Source of the DNA: Clostridia bacterium
GTDB lineage: Bacteria; Bacillota; Clostridia; Oscillospirales; CAG-272
Direction of reading: 5' to 3'
DNA: 64,000 bases
Assembly: GCA_017936565.1 (NCBI GenBank)
Contig: JAGBFG010000029.1
Span: 1-64,000 of the forward strand
The notes under the pieces were generated by a model that was not told the DNA's origin, ran no database searches, and saw nothing but the letters and a program-made list of their open reading frames with translations. Below, piece after piece: positions 41,591 through 50,796 of this stretch. The translations under genes and the position numbers were made by a program. Position 1 is the stretch's first letter. Each line of letters starts with the position of its first letter.

Positions 41591-44500
41591 GGTTTGTAGC
41601 GATAGCCTGCCTTTGTTCTGTCAATGTCGCAGAAGACGTCGGAGCTTCGGCAAACCCAATTAACGAGCATGCTTGGCGGGAACGCCGTTCTCTCGCTATC
41701 CGAGAAGGGCGACCAGAAGGCGTTGATTGCCGCCATATACCGCTCCGCCTCAGCGTCTGTGGAATCCTGGGGATTTCTGCGCAGCGCAAAGCCGTAAAGG
41801 AACATATCGAAGCCGACAGCGAGAAGCGCCTCGGCGGCATCGTAATCACTACCGCCTATTTCCTCGCTCCTCTTCACGGCAGACGCAAATTCCAGAATGC
41901 CGTACGGCGCCTTCGCCTTGCTACCGTCACGCAACAAGCGCATCAAGCGGTTTTTGGAAATTTCCTTGCTGAACTGCGTGGGGCTGACGGATGCGGAAAG
42001 CTGTCTTTCCTCTGCCACCGTGCTTTCCCAAGCAGAAAGCAAGCGCTCTGTAACAGCGGTGTGTGCCCGCATCCACGGAATGAGCAAATACAGCTTTTCT
42101 TCCGTGATAACAGCACCCGACTCGTCCGTCATAGGTGCGAGCTTTCCGTTTTCGTCGCGATAGGAATAGCCCTTTCCTTCCTTCAAGGCAATTTCGCCTG
42201 AAAGAACCGCGTAAAGCAGCGCGGTCAGCACGCGGGAATTTTCCTGCTTTGCCGCCTCGGGATTGATGAAGGGAAGCAACGCCCTTGCGTGAGAGAGAAA
42301 ATGCAAATGGGGGTTGTAATGGTCGTTTTCCCGCGCCTGCATACGACGCAAAAGCTCCTTGTAGCCGTTGTAATACACGGGGTTTTCACTTGTTTCGTCC
42401 AAATTGCGAATGCGCACAGGCTCGATGTTGGTTTTTCCGTTTGCCACGTACAGCAAATCGTCCGATATAGGAGCGACAGCAACGTTGGGCAGGGGAGAAA
42501 CGTAAGCCTTGACGAAGCGGTCTGCGGCAAGCCGACAGAGCTCTTCCTTCTCGGCGTCATCGGGCAAGTCGATGCCGTAAAACGTCGCGCGTGACGCAAT
42601 ATAATCCGCGGTTTCCTCTGAGAGCATAACCACCGAAGCCTCGCCGGGCTTCCAGGCAACGTCCTCGGATAGCGTCATATTCAGACGAAGCGGGGGATTT
42701 GCCGCATGGAAAAGCTCAGAAAGGCGCACGCGCATAGCCGCCTTTTGCTCATCCTCGGAGAGAGGAATGCCGTTTTCGGTTCTGGTCGCCTCTTCCAACG
42801 CTTTGACAATGTTGCCTGGCAAGCGCTCGGAGACGCTGCCGCTGTTTTCAAGCATCTTGAAGTGAGCGTTTTCCATTTCCTCGAAAAGATGATGGAAGAA
42901 TACGCTCGCCTTGTTGGGATGAGGCTGGTCGTAGTAGGTCGCCTCTGCATCCTGCAAGGCGAATGTCAAAATAGCTTCTCCTGCCTTTTGGTCGCGCAAA
43001 AGCTTGGCGCGGGGGTTTTCAAAGGTGGAGCTGCGGGAAATTTCGTCAAACAAGGCTTCCTTTTCCTCAAAGGATGCCAAAATCGTATGGGTGTTGCGGT
43101 TGCGCGCCCCGTTTTTACGGGATGCGTCCTCTGCCGCGGTCTGATAGCGGTGTGCCGCATCACTCCATTCGGTGAACAGACGGCGATAAGAGGAAAGAAG
43201 GGTGTCAATCTTGGCTTCGGTTGTACGGTAAACGCAATGGCAAAGGCTTTCAACCGCCTTATCCAAGACATCGGTGAACGCCGCCTCAAAATCCGCAAGG
43301 AGAAGCTCTGCGTCTGCCATAACGTCCGTGCGCTTCTTCAAATAGGCTTCGGCGACGGATGCGAATGCCTCTATCCTGTTTTTGCCGCTCGTTAAGCGGG
43401 CATATGCGCTCTTCCTTTCCTTTTTAGAGGAACGGGACGGAAGCGAGTCGCCGTACATCATAGACCAAAGGGTATCTTCCTCTTTTTCGGTGTCGGACGA
43501 AGGAATATCATTCTCGCCCTTCAACGCCCGATGGAGCGCATCCTTCAAGCAGGCAATGCGCAAGGGGGCGGCAAGGGGATGAAGCGCTTTACCGTCCTCA
43601 TCGCAGAGCAAAAGAGAGGTAAGAGGAGTGCTCTTGCTTTCGGGAGAGAGACCAAAGCCGAAGGCAATGCCCGACAGACTCTTTTGCGCAAACGGAATTT
43701 CATCGCGGCATTCCTCTTCATAGAATGCCAAGGCGGTGCGTAGCTTTTTATAAACGGAAAGGAAGACATATTTTGCCTTTGTGCGCATAGAGAAGGACGG
43801 GGGCGTATCGGGAAGCTTCCCCGTTATTTCCTCTACCGTCTCACGATAAGAGGGTAGAGCCCTTCTTGCCGCGTCCTTTACGCCTTTGAGATATTTTTCG
43901 GTAACGGTTTCGTGCTTTTTATGCGAGGGGTTTTTCTGCGGCGCGTTTAACTGCCATTCATCTCGCAAGAAGGCAAGAGGGCTGTTTGAATTGCTTGCAG
44001 CCTCGCGGAAGGCTTGTATATATAAATGGTAAAAATCGTTTTTCCCGCCGTCTGCCTCGGTGGCTTCTTTCAGGAAAGAGAGCCATTCCTCTTGCAGGGC
44101 GGACGTTTTCTTTTGCGCCAACGCCCGCAAAATATGCTCTCTTGGGAAGGAAAGCTTGGCGGCGGAAAGAGCCGCGAAGACGGCGCCCGCGCCGTGTTGC
44201 AGAGAGCGCTGCGTGTCCGCGTTTGCGGACAGATGGTCGAACATACCTTCTGCCTTGGTGCAGGTCAGGGTATAAAGAGAGTCGGCAAGTGCTTCCTCGT
44301 GCTCCTTTACGGTGCGCACGCCCGCAATGCGGTCAAGCAGGTATACCGAGCGGAAGGGCACAGAGGACGTTTTCTGATATTTTTCCTCTGATGCGTCGAA
44401 CAAAACGCCCGAAATTTCCTCGGGATTGGGGGACTCCAATCGGAAGATAGCGGGGTCGTTCTTGCGCTGCTCCTTGTCTTTGGCACGGCGGCTTGGGGTT

Positions 44501-45162
44501 TTTCCGTTGTAGCCGTATGCCACAAGGTTGATAGCGTTCAGCTCCCGCAATGCCGCATACGCGTTTGCAAAATAACGGGTGGCGTTTTCCGCATCGGTGC
44601 TGTCGGCGTAAATATCGGGGCAGGAGAGCATCGCGTGAAAGCGAGGCATACTGTTGAAATGGAACTTGTTTAAGAAGCGCTTGGTATACATAGCCAAGGG
44701 CAAAAGCAAGCCCGCGCCCGTTCCGCCCGCTAAGGAAGCGACGAAATAAATCTCGTAGCTCTTGGCAAAGGGGAAGGCGGCGAAGCGCTCAAGCTCGTTG
44801 TGGAAAACCTCGGCGCTGCGTCTGTCGTTGAGCATATTGTGCAAGCACAAAAGCGCCTTTTTACGCCAAGCGGCAGAGCCGCGGTGCAAGTCTTCCTCGC
44901 GAATGTCCTCATTCTTTACGGGGAACCAGGTGGAAAGACGCCCGTGCCCCAGTCGGTCACAAACGGTGCCAACGGTAGCGGAATCGGTAGCGTCAAGAAC
45001 CAAGCCGCCGCGCGCGGAAGAAATCTGCTCGGCGTCGGTATCAAAAATCAGAGAGGCAATGCGGTTGTCGGTCTGCTTGCCGTATTCTTTGATTTTACGC
45101 TGTAAAAGCTCAACGGTATGCGCGCCTGTGCCGCCAATACCTATGAGAAGAATATTTTTCAT
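41572..45162 (-). CDS. tubulin/FtsZ-like protein 1 (Tubulin_2 type)
   Basis: 1196 aa, paralog of the next gene. Tubulin-type GTPase at the N-terminus: NILLIGIGGTGAHTVELL (3-20), SLIFDTDAEQ near 37-46, signature SLAGGTGAG at 143-151, then MLSCPDIYAD and FANAYAALRELNAINLVAYGYNG. The helical remainder is diverged from its partner. Two adjacent divergent copies could form a mixed filament as alpha/beta-tubulin or BtubA/B do (inference). GAAAGGAGAG precedes the ATG, 90 nt after the vWA gene. The stop codon lies in an exact palindrome (see the entry at 41545-41590). Confidence 0.82.
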   Translation of the reverse strand: MKNILLIGIGGTGAHTVELLQRKIKEYGKQTDNRIASLIFDTDAEQISSARGGLVLDATDSATVGTVCDRLGHGRLSTWFPVKNEDIREEDLHRGSAAWRKKALLCLHNMLNDRRSAEVFHNELERFAAFPFAKSYEIYFVASLAGGTGAGLLLPLAMYTKRFLNKFHFNSMPRFHAMLSCPDIYADSTDAENATRYFANAYAALRELNAINLVAYGYNGKTPSRRAKDKEQRKNDPAIFRLESPNPEEISGVLFDASEEKYQKTSSVPFRSVYLLDRIAGVRTVKEHEEALADSLYTLTCTKAEGMFDHLSANADTQRSLQHGAGAVFAALSAAKLSFPREHILRALAQKKTSALQEEWLSFLKEATEADGGKNDFYHLYIQAFREAASNSNSPLAFLRDEWQLNAPQKNPSHKKHETVTEKYLKGVKDAARRALPSYRETVEEITGKLPDTPPSFSMRTKAKYVFLSVYKKLRTALAFYEEECRDEIPFAQKSLSGIAFGFGLSPESKSTPLTSLLLCDEDGKALHPLAAPLRIACLKDALHRALKGENDIPSSDTEKEEDTLWSMMYGDSLPSRSSKKERKSAYARLTSGKNRIEAFASVAEAYLKKRTDVMADAELLLADFEAAFTDVLDKAVESLCHCVYRTTEAKIDTLLSSYRRLFTEWSDAAHRYQTAAEDASRKNGARNRNTHTILASFEEKEALFDEISRSSTFENPRAKLLRDQKAGEAILTFALQDAEATYYDQPHPNKASVFFHHLFEEMENAHFKMLENSGSVSERLPGNIVKALEEATRTENGIPLSEDEQKAAMRVRLSELFHAANPPLRLNMTLSEDVAWKPGEASVVMLSEETADYIASRATFYGIDLPDDAEKEELCRLAADRFVKAYVSPLPNVAVAPISDDLLYVANGKTNIEPVRIRNLDETSENPVYYNGYKELLRRMQARENDHYNPHLHFLSHARALLPFINPEAAKQENSRVLTALLYAVLSGEIALKEGKGYSYRDENGKLAPMTDESGAVITEEKLYLLIPWMRAHTAVTERLLSAWESTVAEERQLSASVSPTQFSKEISKNRLMRLLRDGSKAKAPYGILEFASAVKRSEEIGGSDYDAAEALLAVGFDMFLYGFALRRNPQDSTDAEAERYMAAINAFWSPFSDSERTAFPPSMLVNWVCRSSDVFCDIDRTKAGYRYKPYAFEA

Positions 45163-45252
45163 TGCTCTCTCCTTTCGTTAAATCTGAATACTTTTTTGTC
45201 GGTTTCATCGGTGTTGTTATAGGAAGCCCCGAAGGGCTGCTTTTTGAAAATT

Positions 45253-48200
45253 TTAGTTGAGCAGGAATACCAGACGGCACACGATGCTTGAGCCCATTCT
45301 TTGCACTTGGCTTCCCGAGCAGACGCAAATGGGAGCGGCTAACGTGCCAAGAGGTGCTTGGCGAATGGTGGTGTCCGTATGGTCGCCCGTCAATTCGTGA
45401 CGAAGGTAATAGGTTGTGGGCTGAGATTTTGCGTTGAAGCTCGAGCTGCGCATCAGCATAGCGGGCAGCTCCGTTAAGGTCATATCGTTTGCAGAGTCGG
45501 TGCAATCCCAGGTCTGCAAATGGTCTGTGCCTGCGTTCAGCGCCAAGGAAGCAGCGCCGAAGGTGCCCTCGGCAATCAAGGTGGACTTAATGCCGAACAC
45601 GCGGATTTCGCGCGTTTGCCCCTTTGTCAGATTCCAGGGAAGCAGACGCTTGAACATCACCTTTTCGGACAGCTTCGTTCCGATTTTGATGGGGTTGCCC
45701 TTACGGCTTGCCATCACGACACGGTTGATGGTGTCAATCTGGAATTCCACCGCCAAAATGGTTTTCTTGCCAAGGCGGGGAACGCTTTTGTATGTAACAA
45801 TCAAGGCGATAATGTACACGACAGCATATATAATGAAGAGAAAAATCGCGACACGCAGAATATATTGCAGCAGCAACAGGAAGCTGAAGCCAACAACGGG
45901 GAAGACAACAGTTTGCGACGCGCCCCCTACCGACAGGGTGACGGGCTTGTCGCTTGCCGAGAAGAACATAGAAGCAAAGAAGTTCGCGAAGCTTCCCAAA
46001 TTGGCAACGGGACGGCAAACGATAAACGCTTCTCCGTTCTTTTCCTCAACGGTAACGGCAAGGGAAGCCAAGCCCCCCTCAAAATCGGGGGCTTTGATTT
46101 TCAGAGAGCCGTTTGCAAGTGCCGCCTCTAAATCCGCTTTGCTCATCGCTTTTCCATCGCGAACAACAGAGAACTGAACGGAAGCGCCGCTCTTGGAAAT
46201 ATGGAAACGGTCAAGGGGTGAGCCCTTTTGCTCACCGTCAATATGGAAATCGGTTTGCAGCAACACGAAGGATGCGCTTGCCGTTGCGCTGACCTCGGGC
46301 TTATGACGCAGCGACACGGAAACCTGCACGGGATATGTGGACGGCGAGCCTGCCAATTCACCCATTGCGTCCTCGGTTGGTACGAAGAAGAGCTTATCGC
46401 CATCCATCGTGCAGAAGGACGTGACGTCACGCCCGCCAACGGTGACCTTAATGTTCAGGTAAGAGGGGTCAAAGCGCAAGGGCGAGCTTCCCTCAGCCAA
46501 GGAGAAGGAAAAGCCGTCCGTGTTTTCGGTCAGCTGGTATTGCTGCAAGGATAAAGAGCCCGTGATGACGTTCAAGGTCAAGGCTTTGGGGTAATGAGAG
46601 AGAATTTCCTCTCCCTCGCGGGCAAATCCGTCAGGCGAGAGGACCCGCACCGAGGCGGTGTAATCCCCATACTCCCGAGAGCCGCAGGGAAGAATAACGT
46701 GGATTTTACCGTTCTGCACGGAAGGCGCGACGGGGATGGTGTTGCCGCTTCCGTCCTTCACGAGGACGGTGTATGTATAGCCTGCAAGGCCGGTTAAGGG
46801 CATATCGTTGGCGTAAACGGTGAAGATAGCCTCAATGGCTTTGCTATCGCCCGTTCCCGTTGTCTGTTGGGTGGACTCTACGCGGTAGTAGTTCGGGTTT
46901 GCCATAATCAGACAGGGGATAGAGTGATACATCGTGTATGCGCCGTTCATCATCGTGACCGAAAGGCTGATCTGGTTTTTGCCTATTACCAAGGGAAACG
47001 CTTGCCCGGGCGCATAGGTGCTTCCCGCGTAGGAAACGCGCGCCTCGTTGACAGCGAAGGCGCCCGAAGGATTCACAACGCGCCCTGTGCCCTCTTCGAC
47101 AATCCGATAGTCAACGCAAATCTTGTTGCTCGGCGTCAGATGGCTGTTGATGTACTGCCCGTCGGTTTCCACCTTTTGCCCGTTCCCATCAAGGTAGTAT
47201 AGGACGGATTCCACGCGAAGCGCGGGCTCCATCAAAAGAACCAGGGAGTCACCCACGTTCTTGGAAAAGGTCAGGGTCATTTGCCCACCTGAAAGGAAAT
47301 CCCTTGGGGCGATGATGGCAGAATATCCGTTCTGCATGCCGAGCTTGGAGTCGGGAACAATGGTGACCTCGCGCGAAATATCCATCGGCGCGCCGTTGTA
47401 GGTTGCGCTTTGCAAAACGGCGTCCGTATTCTGCAGCATAATAGAAACGGTGCGAAGGGAAAAGCCGCAAACGCCCAAATCCACCGTCACAGTGTTACCC
47501 GAAACGGCATATTCCGTTTGCGTGGCGGAATAGCGCCCTGAAATCAGGTTGGCAATGCTCTCCACGGCAGAAAGCATATCCCGCGATTGGGATACGTGAA
47601 AGGCGGAAAAGGCAGAGGAGTTGACCAAGGTGGGATTGGTCGTCTGCGTCAAATCCACCACTTTGCTGCCGCCGTTTGACGAGCCGACGCTGAAATACAC
47701 CACGTTTAAGTTGGCGTAGCCCGAGCCCACGGTGTCGCTGACGAGCGTTTCGGTATTGGCATCGGAAAAGGCACCGTCGGAAAGCACGAAGAACCAGTAT
47801 TCTCTGTTGCTGTCCTCGGCAGAGCCGTCCACCAGCTTCATTCCGTTGTCCGTCAGGACTTTAAGACCGCTGTCATACCCCTCTCTGTGGGTGCCACCTG
47901 TGGGGGTGATGGGGAGCTTGTTTTGTATCACGTTCTGAATGACGGCGTTTCTGTCGGGGTTGGAAAGGTCCACCTCAAAGGTGCTCTTGTTCAGGGTTGT
48001 AATCCACAGTTTGTCCTGCTCGTTCAAGAGCGAAATCAGCATCTGCATCGCGTAGGTCGCGTACTGCCAGCGGTTTTCCTCATCCATAGAGCCCGAGTCG
48101 TCAAGCACAACGGACACGTATTTTTCGGTATAGCTCTCCGAGCCCGATGCCGCGGCGGAAACAGGGGTGTCTGCCCCAAAGACGACAAAGAGCGAAAGAC

Positions 48201-48270
48201 AAATTATAAGCGCCAAAGCAAAGGACGCGAGCCGAAGAGCCACAGGGCGCGAAGCAAACGAAGATTGCAT
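45253..48270 (-). CDS. secreted/transmembrane vWA-domain protein
   Basis: 1005 aa, first gene of the five-gene unit. Signal peptide (about 11-40, ending VSAAA), then a vWA domain with an intact MIDAS: DDSGS (DxSxS at 57-61), a Thr in TPTGGTHREG and Asp in FVLSDGAFSD. The middle (about 250-770) is strand-rich, probably several Ig-like or sandwich domains. A hydrophobic stretch at about 790-827 crosses the membrane, and about 178 residues at the C-terminus would be cytoplasmic. So it could link an external metal-dependent binding site to the cytosolic tubulin-like proteins (inference). GGAAAGGA lies before the ATG; promoter at 48392-48419. Confidence 0.85.
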   Translation of the reverse strand: MQSSFASRPVALRLASFALALIICLSLFVVFGADTPVSAAASGSESYTEKYVSVVLDDSGSMDEENRWQYATYAMQMLISLLNEQDKLWITTLNKSTFEVDLSNPDRNAVIQNVIQNKLPITPTGGTHREGYDSGLKVLTDNGMKLVDGSAEDSNREYWFFVLSDGAFSDANTETLVSDTVGSGYANLNVVYFSVGSSNGGSKVVDLTQTTNPTLVNSSAFSAFHVSQSRDMLSAVESIANLISGRYSATQTEYAVSGNTVTVDLGVCGFSLRTVSIMLQNTDAVLQSATYNGAPMDISREVTIVPDSKLGMQNGYSAIIAPRDFLSGGQMTLTFSKNVGDSLVLLMEPALRVESVLYYLDGNGQKVETDGQYINSHLTPSNKICVDYRIVEEGTGRVVNPSGAFAVNEARVSYAGSTYAPGQAFPLVIGKNQISLSVTMMNGAYTMYHSIPCLIMANPNYYRVESTQQTTGTGDSKAIEAIFTVYANDMPLTGLAGYTYTVLVKDGSGNTIPVAPSVQNGKIHVILPCGSREYGDYTASVRVLSPDGFAREGEEILSHYPKALTLNVITGSLSLQQYQLTENTDGFSFSLAEGSSPLRFDPSYLNIKVTVGGRDVTSFCTMDGDKLFFVPTEDAMGELAGSPSTYPVQVSVSLRHKPEVSATASASFVLLQTDFHIDGEQKGSPLDRFHISKSGASVQFSVVRDGKAMSKADLEAALANGSLKIKAPDFEGGLASLAVTVEEKNGEAFIVCRPVANLGSFANFFASMFFSASDKPVTLSVGGASQTVVFPVVGFSFLLLLQYILRVAIFLFIIYAVVYIIALIVTYKSVPRLGKKTILAVEFQIDTINRVVMASRKGNPIKIGTKLSEKVMFKRLLPWNLTKGQTREIRVFGIKSTLIAEGTFGAASLALNAGTDHLQTWDCTDSANDMTLTELPAMLMRSSSFNAKSQPTTYYLRHELTGDHTDTTIRQAPLGTLAAPICVCSGSQVQRMGSSIVCRLVFLLN

Positions 48271-48391
48271 AGTAAAATCCTTTCCGTATCCGCCAATCTG
48301 GAAGAAAAGACCGCCTTTTCTCCGCTTTGCGCTTGTTTGGGGAATACAACCGGGCTACTCCAAGCGCCATTAGGGGATAGTATACAAGATT

Positions 48392-48419
48392 ATTATACTC
48401 TTCTTTTTCAAAATTGCAA
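48392..48419 (-). promoter_or_regulatory. promoter of the vWA/tubulin-like operon
   Basis: On the minus strand TTGCAA (48414-48419), a 16-nt spacer, TATAAT (48392-48397). It leaves a leader of about 115 nt before the vWA gene. I see no other strong promoter inside the unit. Confidence 0.8.
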
Positions 48420-48658
48420 CAGTTTTTTGAAATTTTCCATCAAAAATAAGCCTTTTTTATGCATATTTTTTCGTTTTTTTTCGTTTTTCGCCATAAAAAG
48501 AAGAAAAAATATCCAAAAAATCCGAAAAAGAGGCTTTCTGCTCTTTGGAAAAATATAGAAAATTCACAAAAAATTAACAAAATAAAAGCCCAAAAGGAAG
48601 GAAAACGCGACGAAAAGGTAACAAAGAGGGCGCGAGAAGAAAAGTTTGGCGCGCTCTA
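48420..48658. other. A/T-rich intergenic spacer
   Basis: Lysine/poly-A-rich sequence between the divergent promoters at 48392-48419 and 48659-48687. Short open frames here are low complexity and have no ribosome binding site. Confidence 0.5.
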
Positions 48659-48687
48659 TTGACAAAAAAACAGGGAAGTGATAAGAT
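48659..48687 (+). promoter_or_regulatory. promoter of the esterase gene
   Basis: TTGACA (48659-48664), a 17-nt spacer, TAAGAT (48682-48687), 99 nt before the ATG at 48787. Confidence 0.8.
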
Positions 48688-48786
48688 ATAAAAGGTCAGG
48701 AAAGGCGAAGGGGATAACCTCGTTTATCTCTTGACGGCGGCTTGATGGTAAAAAGAGCAAATGCAAGGCAAAGGCAGGATTTATTT

Positions 48787-49410
48787 ATGGAATTTTCGGG
48801 CGTCAAAGGAAAAATTTTTAACTATATGCTATATATCAAGGGCGACGCTACCAAGGAAAAGCTGCCCTTAATCGTTCTGCTTCACGGCGCGGGAGAAAGA
48901 GGAGATACAATGGACGACCTGCCCCGTGTTCTTGTACACGGCACCTCGCCCGTGCGAAACGGGGAAGTGACCGAGCATTTCGTTATGGTGTGCCCTCAAT
49001 GCCCCACGGACAGCTTTTGGATTGCCGAAATTCCCCATATTGCCGCCTTTATCGACGAGGTTGTGGCGGAATACAATATAGACGAGAGCCGTATTGCCTT
49101 GACGGGTATTTCAATGGGCGGCTTTGGCGCCTGGTGTACAGCGCTTCGTTATCCCGAAAGGTTCTATAGATTAGCGCCCGTTTGCGGCGGCGGTATGCCT
49201 TGGGCGGCGGGTGTGTTGAAAATGCCCATTCGCGCCTTTCACGGCGAAGAGGATAGCGTGGTTAAGGTGAGCAACAGCATCGATATGGTGGAAGCAGTCA
49301 AGAGAGCAGGGAATGAGGACGTGGAGCTGACGCTCTATCCCGGCGTCGGGCACGACTCGTGGACGCGCGCCTACACCAAGGAGCTTTACGGCTTTTTGCT
49401 CGGCAAATAA
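48787..49410 (+). CDS. alpha/beta-hydrolase, carboxylesterase/phospholipase-like
   Basis: A 207-aa cytoplasmic alpha/beta-hydrolase. LIVLLHGAGERGD is the oxyanion-hole strand, LTGISMGGFGAW the nucleophile elbow (GISMG, GxSxG) and LYPGVGHDSW the catalytic His; the acid is probably the Asp of FHGEEDSVV. The overall form resembles the prolyl-oligopeptidase-like/phospholipase-carboxylesterase group seen in Clostridia. The substrate is unknown. I start at ATG 48787, with AGGA 7 nt upstream, because the longer frame from 48742 has no ribosome binding site. It points away from the vWA operon and shares an intergenic region with it, but no link is evident. Confidence 0.85.
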   Translation: MEFSGVKGKIFNYMLYIKGDATKEKLPLIVLLHGAGERGDTMDDLPRVLVHGTSPVRNGEVTEHFVMVCPQCPTDSFWIAEIPHIAAFIDEVVAEYNIDESRIALTGISMGGFGAWCTALRYPERFYRLAPVCGGGMPWAAGVLKMPIRAFHGEEDSVVKVSNSIDMVEAVKRAGNEDVELTLYPGVGHDSWTRAYTKELYGFLLGK

Positions 49411-49460
49411 GAGCCCCCTGGCGCTGACGCAGCAATAAATACGGTGAATACGGGCATAAA

Positions 49461-49495
49461 AGAACAGGCTTCGAAAGAAGCCTGTTCTCTGTTTT
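49461..49495. terminator. bidirectional terminator between convergent genes
   Basis: A 12-bp stem AGAACAGGCTTC/GAAGCCTGTTCT with tetraloop GAAA, followed by a T-rich run on the plus strand and preceded by A-rich sequence that serves the minus strand. The stem sequence recurs at 12112-12137. Confidence 0.85.
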
Positions 49496-49528
49496 TGTAA
49501 ACAGTTGTTTGCGCGCTGCATCGGCGTT

Positions 49529-50749
49529 TTAATCGGGCAGGAAAAAGGTTAAGGTAAGCGCGGTGTCATTGTGAGAGAGGGAATATCCCTTGCCGCGTAA
49601 GCGCTCTTGCAGGGCGGGAACGGAAAAGATTTTTTCCTGCTCGGAAAGATGCCTGATGGCGGCGTTTAAGGCGTTCAGGGACCCAAAGCGCACAACGACG
49701 GTATCCTTATTTGCTTGCTTAGCGGCGATGGCGCAGAATTGGGCGTAATCATAGCTTTCGGAGAAATAGCCGTGGTGACGGTAATACTCGTGCGCCGTGG
49801 CGGTGCAGGTGGGGACTATCTCGCCCTCTGCAATCTCGTGGGTTTTGGAAAGCTCTGCTTGGTTGATGAAATAATAAAGGTGGGACCTGTTGTCGTGCTC
49901 CCCGGTGGTCAGGGGGTCATCCCAGGTGACATCCACGAAGTAAGAGGCTCCTTCAAAATAAACGGCGTTCCATTCGTGGTTTTCTCCGCCAATCTTTCTG
50001 CCCTGCACCCGAATACAAGGAACGTTAAGCTCCTGTACCAGAATGGCAAAGGCGGCGGCATACCCTGAGCAGACAGCCTTTCCCTCGATAAAGGCGCCGT
50101 AGGATGTGGAGCTTGGGTGAACGGTTTTTCCGTCTCCCTCTAAAATGTCATCCACCGCGTCTGAGTCGTATTCCACAGAGTCAACGAGATAATCGTGCAA
50201 AAACAGGATTTGGTCGTAAAGGTCGGGCAGCACCTTAGCCTCTTCGACAATAGCCGTTATCCTTTGGCTGACGGCGTCACTCATTTCTTCAATGCTGCCA
50301 TAGCCCGTTAAGATGTAGGGCGAGAGGGTGTATGTCGTCTTTTTGGACAGTGGCTCCACCTTTCCGTTTAGGGTCGCCCCGCCGTTGAGCCAGAAAAGCT
50401 GGGGATTGTCGCGTGCCACCGCCGAAAAGGCGGCAAAAATAGCATCTCCCTTATCGTCCGAGCTTGCTTGGATCTCCACGGTGGCGTTTTTGGCGGCAAG
50501 AGAGGTATATATGGTCTGATAAAACAGCTTTTCCTCATCGGTTAAGGCTTGATAATAAGGCTTGTTGTAAATATCGTTGCCCTCTAATACAGGCGGGGTG
50601 CCCTGTCCCCCATCCTCGCTCCCACCAAGGTCCACAAGACCGCTTAAAAGCTGCCCAAGTCCGTCCAAGGTGCAGGAGGAAAGCAGGGAAACCGAAAGCG
50701 CTAAAACGAGAAAAAGGCATAAGAGCTTGCTTTTTTTCCAAAATTTCAT
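49529..50749 (-). CDS. transglutaminase-like lipoprotein
   Basis: A 406-aa lipoprotein with the signal ending LSVSLLSSC (lipid Cys at about 26) and a Gly/Asp-rich linker. The transglutaminase-like domain has its Cys in AVCSGYAAAFAILVQ, His in GENHEWNAVYF and Asp in YFVDVTWDD. The same triad pattern closes the giant protein of the tubulin-like operon 18 kb away. In such lipoproteins the domain may be a protease or crosslinking enzyme acting on the envelope; the substrate is unknown. It starts at ATG 50749 and is convergent with the esterase gene; a terminator lies at 49461-49495. Confidence 0.83.
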   Translation of the reverse strand: MKFWKKSKLLCLFLVLALSVSLLSSCTLDGLGQLLSGLVDLGGSEDGGQGTPPVLEGNDIYNKPYYQALTDEEKLFYQTIYTSLAAKNATVEIQASSDDKGDAIFAAFSAVARDNPQLFWLNGGATLNGKVEPLSKKTTYTLSPYILTGYGSIEEMSDAVSQRITAIVEEAKVLPDLYDQILFLHDYLVDSVEYDSDAVDDILEGDGKTVHPSSTSYGAFIEGKAVCSGYAAAFAILVQELNVPCIRVQGRKIGGENHEWNAVYFEGASYFVDVTWDDPLTTGEHDNRSHLYYFINQAELSKTHEIAEGEIVPTCTATAHEYYRHHGYFSESYDYAQFCAIAAKQANKDTVVVRFGSLNALNAAIRHLSEQEKIFSVPALQERLRGKGYSLSHNDTALTLTFFLPD

Positions 50750-50796
50750 AGCATAACAATTCCTTTCACTTGACAAGAAATAAAAGGGGTGAGGGC

